48,401 nt of DNA from an uncultured Porphyromonadaceae bacterium (lineage in GTDB: Bacteria; Bacteroidota; Bacteroidia; Bacteroidales; Muribaculaceae), in NCBI GenBank assembly GCA_947175695.1, contig CAMWNT010000004.1, forward strand, positions 1 to 48,401, written 5' to 3'. Positions 23,990-30,343 of this stretch are shown piece by piece. Position numbers and translations under genes: made by a program. The stretch's first letter is position 1. The number at the start of each line of letters is the position of its first letter. The notes below the pieces were generated by a model. It worked only from the letters and a program-made list of their open reading frames with translations. It was not told the origin of the DNA and did no database searches.

Positions 23990-24190
23990 TCACTCGTCCT
24001 TTTTACCGAAGCCGAAGATTCCCTTTCCACCGGTCTTTTCCTCGACAAAATCTTCCACCTTTTCCTTGGCGGCCTCGAGAGTCTCGCGACCCTTTTCTGT
24101 ATTGACAAACTCCTTGGCCTTATCGGCCACATTCTTTACAGTCTCGTTATTCATAAGGTCGGCGGCCTTATCTTTCAATTCGTCTAACAT
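23990..24190 (-). CDS. Small helical protein, MT0933-antitoxin-like
   Basis: A 66-residue, lysine/glutamate-rich, wholly helical protein starting MLDELKDKAADLMNNETVKN and ending EEKTGGKGIFGFGKKDE. The pattern of amphipathic helices ending in a KTGGK motif resembles short MT0933-like (Rv0909) proteins annotated as antitoxins, and related stress-associated small proteins. No toxin-like gene is adjacent, so an antitoxin role is doubtful; a DNA- or membrane-associated stress protein is equally possible. The clean start, lack of overlap with other genes and high coding periodicity make it a real gene. Confidence 0.75.
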   Translation of the reverse strand: MLDELKDKAADLMNNETVKNVADKAKEFVNTEKGRETLEAAKEKVEDFVEEKTGGKGIFGFGKKDE

Positions 24191-24530
24191 ATCGATAATT
24201 TTTTAGTGTGACCACTCGGAGGCAGCGTTGAAGCGGCCTCCATCAGATCGGAGTTGCACCATCCCACTATCGGCATGGCGCTGTCAGAGCGAGGCCCGGC
24301 ATCACCATCGCTGAAAGCATGCGCATCGCTACGCGATATCGATAGCTTAAAGCATACTGCATTGCCTGCGAGCATCGCTCTTTGCCATTAAAAACGCCCC
24401 GACGTTGCCGACGGTTGCATTCCGAAATCACAAAAAAATTGTAAATTTGTTAGAGATTGTCTAAGTCGCGACGTTGTCGCGACTTATCCTGATTGTCATT
24501 GCGGGCGATCGCGGATTAGAGATGCGCGGA
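24191..24530. other. 340-bp gap with a -7-like box and a hairpin
   Basis: No gene is supported here. Two elements stand out: TAAATTTG at 24442-24449 on the + strand, a perfect TAnnTTTG box with no + strand gene downstream, and a hairpin at 24462-24486. The stretch 24241-24420 is GC-rich, and I see no tRNA in it. Confidence 0.6.
24462..24486 (-). terminator. Perfect 11-bp hairpin after the phosphopantetheinyl transferase gene
   Basis: TAAGTCGCGAC (24462-24472) pairs with GTCGCGACTTA (24476-24486) around a GTT triloop, 45 bp beyond the stop of the minus-strand transferase. On the - strand the first long T-run comes only about 30 nt later, so it is a plausible but imperfect terminator. Confidence 0.55.
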
Positions 24531-25226
24531 TCAGTGCTTTTTGAATGTGGCGCATTTGGCAGCTAATGCGATTGTGACGATGTGACCCTCCGAGAGGTAG
24601 GTGAATAGACGCATGGGGATCGGAGGCATGTCGTCGCGGCGGATTTCAGCCTCGCCATAACGCGGTGAGGCAGCAAGCGGCGAGTCGCAGATCTCGGGGA
24701 GACGCCGGATGACAAGACATTCGCGGAAATCGAGTCCCTCCTGGAGCGCGGCTTTATAGAGCGCTTCCTTGACAGTCCAGGCAAGCACAGTGGCGCGCAC
24801 GCGGGCTTCCTCAGCATCAAGCGGCAGCGCCGATGCATACTCCTCACAGAGTTGCAGCTCGGCGGGAGTCATGACACGGTCGGCGACACGCAACGCTTGC
24901 TCGCGGTCGGGCTTCTCGACATCAATACCCATCGCCGTGCGCTGGCTGAATTGGCTCAGATCGGCCTCGGGAGTGCGCGGCAACGACGCCACGACCATAA
25001 ACCGCGGCGTGTGTGACACTGATATACGCTGTTGCGAATCCTCAAGGTATGGCGCACCGGAAGTGTAATGACCGATCTCGCGATAACGGTCGCCCCCCTG
25101 CTCGCCAAACACCTGCAAAGCCATCACCTTCCATATCTTCGGCGACTTATCCTCACCTCCGGAAAGCTCTTCGACGCGCACTCCGACACTCGTGTCGTGG
25201 CGCCAATATATAAATTCTGTCTCCAT
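24531..25226 (-). CDS. 4'-phosphopantetheinyl transferase, Sfp superfamily
   Basis: A 231-residue enzyme that moves the phosphopantetheine arm of CoA onto a serine of acyl or peptidyl carrier proteins. Key motifs: RISVSHT (67-73), MGIDVEKPDRE with Mg2+ ligands D102 and E104, and WTVKEALYKA with E154 and K158. Length and the pseudo-duplicated halves fit the Sfp type rather than AcpS. It lies 26 bp downstream of gldE on the same strand, a pairing common in Bacteroidales. Its carrier protein target is not in the window. Confidence 0.92.
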   Translation of the reverse strand: METEFIYWRHDTSVGVRVEELSGGEDKSPKIWKVMALQVFGEQGGDRYREIGHYTSGAPYLEDSQQRISVSHTPRFMVVASLPRTPEADLSQFSQRTAMGIDVEKPDREQALRVADRVMTPAELQLCEEYASALPLDAEEARVRATVLAWTVKEALYKAALQEGLDFRECLVIRRLPEICDSPLAASPRYGEAEIRRDDMPPIPMRLFTYLSEGHIVTIALAAKCATFKKH

Positions 25227-25252
25227 GCGTAATTTCTATAGTTGCGATCAGA

Positions 25253-26644
25253 TCAATCATTCTTGTCGCCGACAGTCGACGACTCTTTGCCGTAGGCTTC
25301 TCCTTTTCGGAGCATCACTTTCACTTTTGTGATTCGATGACGCTCGAGTTTGAGCACTTGATAGCGGCATACGCCGCGCTCCAGCACCTCCTTGGCCTGA
25401 GGGAAATCACCCTTTATTTCCAATAGCAATCCGGCAAGAGTCTCAGCCTCACCGACATCTCCCAATTCCTCCTCATCGATCTGAAGCACGCGACAAAGGT
25501 CGCCGAGCGATATCTTGCCGTCGATGATCCATGTGTCGGGTCCGACCTTGCGACTCATCGAAGATGTAGCGTCATATTCATCATCAATCTCGCCGACGAT
25601 CTCTTCGATGATATCTTCGAGTGTGACAATGCCTTGAGTGCCGCCGTATTCATCCACCACTATGGCTATATGAATGCGGCGCTTGCGGAAGTCTTCAAGC
25701 AGATCATCGATCATGCGTGATTCCGGCACAAAAAACGCCTCGCGAATCAATGATTGCCAACGAAATGAATTGTCGCTCCGGCCAATATATGGAAGCAGGT
25801 CTTTGGAGTACAGGATGCCACGGATCGTATCTTGAGATGTGTCGTAGACGGGAATACGGCTATAGCCGGAATCGAGAATGACGCGAATTATTTCATCCCA
25901 TGTGGCGTGATATTCGACGGCGGTCACGTCGACACGTGATATCATGATGTCGGCCACTTCCTTCTCGCCGAAGCTCAGGATGCCTTCAAGCATCTCCTTT
26001 TCCTGCCCCTCCTTGATGTCGGAGATGGAGAGGGCGCGTTCGAGCACGTCGGTGGAAATCTGCTCCTCTTTCTTGGTCACGATGCGGTTGATGAGTGATG
26101 TCGAGCGCACCATAATCGCCGCCATTGGAGAAAGTATACGCTCAAGGAAGCCCATCGCGCCGCTTGAGGCCAACACCCACTTCATGGTGCTGCCGCGAGC
26201 CACGAGCTTCGGCATTATCTCGCCGAAGAGTAGGAGCAAAAATGTTAGGAATACGGTCTGAAGCAGGAAGTTGAGCAGTTCGGAATGAAACGTGACGGTC
26301 TTGCCGATGGCGAATGTCAGCAACACTACCATCGTGATATTCACGAGATTATTGGCTATAAGGATTGTGGCAAGCAGTTTTTCCGAATTGCGAAGCAATC
26401 CCATGACGCGTCGGCTATCGGGAGATTCGGAATCGCGAAGTGAATCGACATCGGATCGAGTCAGTCCGAAATATGCGATCTCGCTACCGCTGACAAAAGC
26501 CGACACACAGAGGCATCCGATCGCTATGGCGACAATTGCAATCCAGGCGCCCCAGCTATCCGGGGCATGAAATTCGATGGCCGACGATGCCGAAAGAAGC
26601 ATCGTCAGCAGAGGGTGAGAGGTTGGTAAAGGGTCTGTATCCAA
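25253..26644 (-). CDS. gldE: GldE, CNNM/CorC-type membrane protein, TTG start
   Basis: A 463-residue protein: DUF21/CNNM membrane domain (about 30-200, with FVSGSEIAYFGLTRSDVDSL and FGEIMPKLVARGS), paired CBS domains (about 220-345, with VDEYGGTQGIVTLEDIIEEIVGE) and a CorC/HlyC domain (about 360-450). The family was named from gliding genetics but occurs in non-motile Bacteroidales, where it may act in ion transport. The open frame begins with TTG at 26644, giving MDTDPLP, like the DxDP start I recall in relatives. The first ATG is 14 codons later at 26602. A consensus promoter at 26678-26709 leaves about 27 nt before the TTG. It heads an operon with the phosphopantetheinyl transferase. Confidence 0.92.
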   Translation of the reverse strand: MDTDPLPTSHPLLTMLLSASSAIEFHAPDSWGAWIAIVAIAIGCLCVSAFVSGSEIAYFGLTRSDVDSLRDSESPDSRRVMGLLRNSEKLLATILIANNLVNITMVVLLTFAIGKTVTFHSELLNFLLQTVFLTFLLLLFGEIMPKLVARGSTMKWVLASSGAMGFLERILSPMAAIMVRSTSLINRIVTKKEEQISTDVLERALSISDIKEGQEKEMLEGILSFGEKEVADIMISRVDVTAVEYHATWDEIIRVILDSGYSRIPVYDTSQDTIRGILYSKDLLPYIGRSDNSFRWQSLIREAFFVPESRMIDDLLEDFRKRRIHIAIVVDEYGGTQGIVTLEDIIEEIVGEIDDEYDATSSMSRKVGPDTWIIDGKISLGDLCRVLQIDEEELGDVGEAETLAGLLLEIKGDFPQAKEVLERGVCRYQVLKLERHRITKVKVMLRKGEAYGKESSTVGDKND

Positions 26645-26677
26645 AATTTTGTATTAGAGATTCTTCTATATTCTACG

Positions 26678-26709
26678 CAAAGTTAGTGAAATTTACTTTT
26701 ATCTGCAAA
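26678..26709 (-). promoter_or_regulatory. gldE promoter, consensus Bacteroidota type
   Basis: On the - strand, TTTG (26709-26706), a 20-bp spacer and TAACTTTG (26685-26678). The start of transcription near 26671 sits between the upstream TIGR02757 stop (26716) and the gldE TTG. Confidence 0.85.
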
Positions 26710-26715
26710 TTTTTA

Positions 26716-27531
26716 TCAGTCGCGGTTGCCGCCGCCGACTCCAATGCCGAAGAGGGCGTAGTCGTAGATCGCGGGGTCGTCGGGACGCCAGGAGCGGAGG
26801 CGGGAGGTCAGCAGTTCCACGGTGCGGCGATCGTTGGCTTTGCGGTCGATCAGACCGAGTCGGCGAGCCGTATTGCCGACATGCACATCGAGCGGGATAT
26901 AGAGTTTGCTTTTTGGAATGCTTGTCCATACCCCCATATCGACGATGCCATCGTCGCGCACAAGCCATCGGAGCGCCATGTTGACACGTTTGAGGGCTGT
27001 GGTGCGGAGATTTTGCGGGAGAGCACGGGAGTCAATACGACCTTCATTGGCAGCGGCCATGACGCGGTTTATCTCACCGACAAGTTTCCAGGCCGGAGCG
27101 TCGTCGGCACCGGCGCCGATAGCGGCACTGAAAGCGTCGACCGACCCATAGCGCCTGAAGATCTCTCGAAGTCCGCGCAGGAAGTGTTGGAAGTTGGCCG
27201 CGAAGAATGTGCGGTGGAGATTCATTGCGGGATCAAGATCCTCATATGCCCGGTCGAGCACATAGTCAGCCGGGTGATCCCCCATAATGTCGAGTATTCG
27301 CTCGGCATCGCGACATATCATGCGACGATTTCCCCAGGCGATGATCGCCGAGAGGAAGGCCACAGTCTCGATATCGGCGAGTCGCTCGAAGCGGCGTGGA
27401 AACTGCACGGGATCGTCGGCGATAAACGCCGACGAGTTGATGCGCTCGGCCTCGGCGTCGAGAAGTTCGCGAATCTCCGATTCGCTCATCGGATCATCGG
27501 CCGACTCATTCTTCATCTCATTCATAACCAT
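26716..27531 (-). CDS. TIGR02757 (DUF2400) family protein
   Basis: A 271-residue soluble protein matching TIGR02757: FIADDPVQFPRRFERLADIE, TVAFLSAIIAWGNRRMIC, ALKRVNMALRWLVRDDGIVD, WTSIPKSKLYIPLDVHVGNT and DYALFGIGVGGG. The helical pattern and the lysine-proximal IPLDVH segment recall helix-hairpin-helix DNA glycosylase-like folds, but no function is established. The ATG at 27531 is followed by two more Met codons within six residues, so the exact start is uncertain. It is separated from the upstream DUF6150 gene by a nonamer array that fills the gap. Confidence 0.88.
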   Translation of the reverse strand: MVMNEMKNESADDPMSESEIRELLDAEAERINSSAFIADDPVQFPRRFERLADIETVAFLSAIIAWGNRRMICRDAERILDIMGDHPADYVLDRAYEDLDPAMNLHRTFFAANFQHFLRGLREIFRRYGSVDAFSAAIGAGADDAPAWKLVGEINRVMAAANEGRIDSRALPQNLRTTALKRVNMALRWLVRDDGIVDMGVWTSIPKSKLYIPLDVHVGNTARRLGLIDRKANDRRTVELLTSRLRSWRPDDPAIYDYALFGIGVGGGNRD

Positions 27532-27545
27532 ACTTGAGATTTAAG

Positions 27546-27626
27546 CAATTAGCTCCAATAGCTATAATATCTGCCTTAGCTGCCTTAGCCGCCTTAGCTA
27601 TCTTAGCTAAAATAGCTATCTTCGCT
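27546..27626 (-). repeat. Post-stop 9-bp tandem array, nine units, AGCTAAGGC type
   Basis: Nine 9-bp units on the + strand: CAATTAGCT, CCAATAGCT, ATAATATCT, GCCTTAGCT, GCCTTAGCC, GCCTTAGCT, ATCTTAGCT, AAAATAGCT, ATCTTCGCT. In the sense of the upstream DUF6150 gene (- strand) they read AGC-TAA-GGC or AGC-TAA-GAT in the gene's own frame, putting in-frame TAA at 27603-27605, 27594-27596, 27585-27587, 27576-27578 and 27549-27551. The array starts 3 bp after the stop codon and ends 14 bp before the next start. Confidence 0.92.
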
Positions 27627-27629
27627 CTC

Positions 27630-27974
27630 CTAATACATCAGATATTTTTTAGAGGCGTTTTTCCAGCCGGCTTTATATTTGCGGTCGGTGAAATACACTT
27701 TCAGATCGGCCTGATATTCATGGTCGGTGAAGTAGATCGTCTTGTCGGCGTTATAGCGGGCGTCTTGGAAACACCACAGACCTTTGTTGCCATCAACCTC
27801 GTAATTGTGTTTGCACTTATACACTATCAGATCGGCCTGATACTCCCGATCGACCACATAAACCTTCACGTCCGCGTTATAGCGGTCGGACGTGGAATAT
27901 ACTTTCTGAGCCATTGCCGGCAGCATGGCGGCTGCCAGCGCGGCGGCAATTGTCAAGCGTCGCATACGTTTCAT
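27630..27974 (-). CDS. DUF6150-like exported tyrosine-repeat protein
   Basis: A 114-residue protein with a signal peptide (MKRMRRLTIAAALAAAMLPA, cut after MAMA-like PAMA). The mature part is almost entirely tandem 13-residue units of the type VxVYxxDxxYxAD: KVYSTSDRYNAD, VKVYVVDREYQAD, a diverged longer unit with two cysteines (YKCKHNYEVDGNKGLWCF), KTIYFTDHEYQAD, LKVYFTDRKYKAG. It ends in a lysine/tyrosine tail. The pattern suggests a small repeated beta structure. It resembles the Bacteroidales DUF6150 family, of unknown function. I chose the ATG at 27974 because the promoter at 27985-28016 lies just upstream; the next Met at 27965 is also possible. Confidence 0.8.
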   Translation of the reverse strand: MKRMRRLTIAAALAAAMLPAMAQKVYSTSDRYNADVKVYVVDREYQADLIVYKCKHNYEVDGNKGLWCFQDARYNADKTIYFTDHEYQADLKVYFTDRKYKAGWKNASKKYLMY

Positions 27975-27984
27975 TTCTATTCTG

Positions 27985-28016
27985 CAAATATATAAAATTC
28001 CCACAATTCCCGCAAA
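27985..28016 (-). promoter_or_regulatory. DUF6150 promoter, consensus type, nearly leaderless
   Basis: On the - strand, TTTG (28016-28013), a 20-bp spacer and TATATTTG (27992-27985). Transcription should start near 27978-27981, leaving only about 4-7 nt before the ATG at 27974, or 13-16 nt before the ATG at 27965. Confidence 0.8.
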
Positions 28017-28101
28017 CTTCGCCGGGCGCCTGCGAGCTTGCCTCCAACTCCCGGCATATCAATTCAAGCACTCACCCTGAGAGCCAAAGAATCCGTTATT
28101 G

Positions 28102-28124
28102 CAAAATTCATGATATGAATTTTG
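28102..28124. promoter_or_regulatory. Perfect palindrome upstream of the PUL regulator
   Basis: CAAAATTCAT (28102-28111), GAT, ATGAATTTTG (28115-28124): a 10-bp perfect dyad with a 3-bp centre, followed by TAATATTTTTTTG. It could be an operator at the promoter of the DUF6377 gene (start 28222) or a terminator on the + strand. The dyad lies in an otherwise AT-rich divergent gap, 86 bp beyond the DUF6150 -33 box. Confidence 0.55.
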
Positions 28125-28221
28125 TAATATTTTTTTGCATCCTATTTAGATTTTTTATAAATTCGCATCATTGGCGTCGCCGGGAAGTTTATGCCGCGCT
28201 ATTCGACGCATATGCCTGACC

Positions 28222-29967
28222 ATGAAATCTAAATACCTTTTATTCTCCTTAATAATATTTATGACGGCAGCTGTCGGAGTCTCCGCATGCTCTCGCAGCG
28301 ACCGATCGCACGACGGCTCTCTCAATTCCGATATCAAGACGCGGGAGATCGAGCAATTGCTCGATTCGCTCGATCTGCTGCTGGCCTCGCAGGAGAAGTA
28401 TATCGCAGAAAAGGAGCAGCGCATATCCCGCGCCCGAGAGAATTATCTCGCAGCCGCCGATCCGGAGCATCAGTATTGGCTTGCTTCCAATCTCTACGAC
28501 GAGTATTGCGCCTATGATTCCGATTCGGCTCTCTTATACGCCGATAAAGCTCTCGGATACGCCCGGGCCATGAATCGCGGGGATCTGGAGACTGAAATGC
28601 AGCTCAACCGCAGCTACATATTCTCGGCCACCGGATTGCTCGACGAGGCCAACGAATGTCTGCAGGGGATGCAGCCGGATTCGATGCCTCCCCATCTATC
28701 GGTGAAGTATTGCGACCGTATCCTCTTCCTCTCCACCCATCGCGACCAATATATCGGCGTCAAGCGCGATTCGGGAGCCTATTCTCAGATGATCGACAGT
28801 CTGCTGAAGGTGATGCGCCGTTCGATCAGCACCGACCATCCGCAATACGGATGGCTCGTCGGCTGGAGCAGCCTCAATGACACCGACGAGGCGCGCGAGG
28901 CCATACCGATTGTGCGCCGCATAGTCGACAACGCCGGATTCACGAGCCGCACAAACGCCATGGACGCATGGGTGCTCTCGAAACTCTACGAAAAGACTGC
29001 CGACCGCAGCAATCAACTCAAATATCTGACGCTCTCGGCTATGGCCGACGTCAGAGCCAGCAACAAAGAGATCGCTTCGCTCGAAGAGCTCGCAAGCCAT
29101 CTCTATGATATCGGCGACTATGACCGCGCCAACAACTACATCAACCATAGCATCTCGTATGCCAACGACTATAAAAGTCGCATCCGCACAGGGCAGCTTG
29201 CAAAGCTCCAGGAGCAGATTCTCAGCGCAATTCATAAACGTCACGACCGACAAGCCGCTGCCAATCGTTGGTATCTTGCCATTCTCGTGGCTATTCTATG
29301 TGTGCTGGTCGTGGCCGGCATCTATATACTCCGCCAAAACCGGCTGTTGCGCAAATCGCGCCACACTCTCAACGAAGCCAACGCCGAGCTGACTCGACGG
29401 GTCGACGAACTCTCGGCCATCCGCGAAGAACTCAACTCGGCCAACGCGCGGCTCTCGGATATGTATGACAAAGCAGCACGCAACGCCGCCGAGCTTGCCG
29501 AAGTCAACGAATCGAAGGAGGCTTGCATCGCAAATGTGTTCGCAATCTGCTCCAATTATATCAACAAACTCGAAGACTTCCGCGCCGATCTCAACCGACT
29601 CCTGACCGGGCGCCAATTTGAGAAAGCGCAACGACTCGTGAAATCGCCCGAGCTGTCGTATGGCGAAGTGAAGGAACTTTATGTCGTGTTCGACAAAATA
29701 TTCCTCGAAATATATCCCGATTTCGTCGACGACTTCAACTCGCTACTCAAGCCCGAAGAGCGGATCACGCTCAAAGATCCCGCCCGGCTTACCACCGAAC
29801 TACGCATCTATGCCCTTGTACGACTCGGGATGAACGACAGTGTCAGAATCGCCAAGTTTCTGCATTGCTCGGTGCAGACTGTCTACAACACCCGCCATCG
29901 GGCGCGCAACAAAGCGCTCGCCGGCCCCGAGGATTTCGCCCGCGCCGTCATGGCGCTCGGCAAATAG
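28222..29967 (+). CDS. DUF6377 membrane regulator of the adjacent PUL
   Basis: A 581-residue protein: N-terminal signal or lipobox-like segment (VSAC, cysteine 23), helical TPR-like periplasmic region (about 35-340), one membrane span near 350-370 (WYLAILVAILCVLVVAGIYIL), a coiled coil (about 375-430) and a C-terminal DUF6377 domain. The end (RIYALVRLGMNDSVRIAKFL, then HCSVQTVYNTRHRARNKA) looks like a helix-turn-helix. Such proteins sit beside SusC/SusD genes and are thought to sense sugar and activate transcription, replacing hybrid two-component or SusR regulators. The start at 28222 gives the hydrophobic leader directly; 17 codons of upstream frame are rejected. SusC starts 376 bp downstream. 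Confidence 0.85.
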   Translation: MKSKYLLFSLIIFMTAAVGVSACSRSDRSHDGSLNSDIKTREIEQLLDSLDLLLASQEKYIAEKEQRISRARENYLAAADPEHQYWLASNLYDEYCAYDSDSALLYADKALGYARAMNRGDLETEMQLNRSYIFSATGLLDEANECLQGMQPDSMPPHLSVKYCDRILFLSTHRDQYIGVKRDSGAYSQMIDSLLKVMRRSISTDHPQYGWLVGWSSLNDTDEAREAIPIVRRIVDNAGFTSRTNAMDAWVLSKLYEKTADRSNQLKYLTLSAMADVRASNKEIASLEELASHLYDIGDYDRANNYINHSISYANDYKSRIRTGQLAKLQEQILSAIHKRHDRQAAANRWYLAILVAILCVLVVAGIYILRQNRLLRKSRHTLNEANAELTRRVDELSAIREELNSANARLSDMYDKAARNAAELAEVNESKEACIANVFAICSNYINKLEDFRADLNRLLTGRQFEKAQRLVKSPELSYGEVKELYVVFDKIFLEIYPDFVDDFNSLLKPEERITLKDPARLTTELRIYALVRLGMNDSVRIAKFLHCSVQTVYNTRHRARNKALAGPEDFARAVMALGK

Positions 29968-30343
29968 CCGGGCAATAGCCGACGCGATCAAGCATCGGGC
30001 CTCAACCCCTCCGGAATCGACCCGAAACAGCGAAATCCGCTCCTCCCTGAATCAATTTTACTACTTACCAAATTACATTTTTTAACATCCATATTCCACT
30101 GATTATCAAGCATCATTATTATAACACAGTTTACTTATTCCACTTACCTCCCTATTAAAAATCGGGATTTTATTTCTACTTTTGCAAAAACTTCAACCGC
30201 CCGGCGCTTCCTCCCTCTTAGCCTCTTTCCAGGCTATCGGCTATCCTAAATGCCACGCCGACATCAGCGCCATCCCTCCCACAACGGCTCCCGCTCCTCA
30301 CCTTTGACCTGAAGAAATGTTAATCCACCTAATATCATGCTCA
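29968..30343 (+). other. 376-bp regulatory gap before SusC
   Basis: No gene is supported. TACTTTTG at 30177-30184 is a perfect TAnnTTTG -7 box, but no TTTG lies 19-21 bp upstream, which is what one expects of an activator-dependent promoter such as one driven by the neighbouring DUF6377 protein. It predicts a leader of about 150 nt for susC. The rest is AT-rich between 30050 and 30185, then C-rich. Confidence 0.6.
30177..30184 (+). promoter_or_regulatory. PUL (SusC) promoter -7 box
   Basis: TACTTTTG matches TAnnTTTG exactly. The absence of a -33 TTTG suggests that it needs an activator. It lies about 160 bp before the susC ATG. Confidence 0.6.

Noticed and set aside
23990-24190. Toxin-antitoxin pair
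   Set aside because: Only the antitoxin-like protein is present. The adjacent sequence on both sides encodes no small toxin.
27546-27626. CRISPR-like array
   Set aside because: Units are only 9 bp with no spacers, and no cas gene is near. It is a simple tandem repeat.
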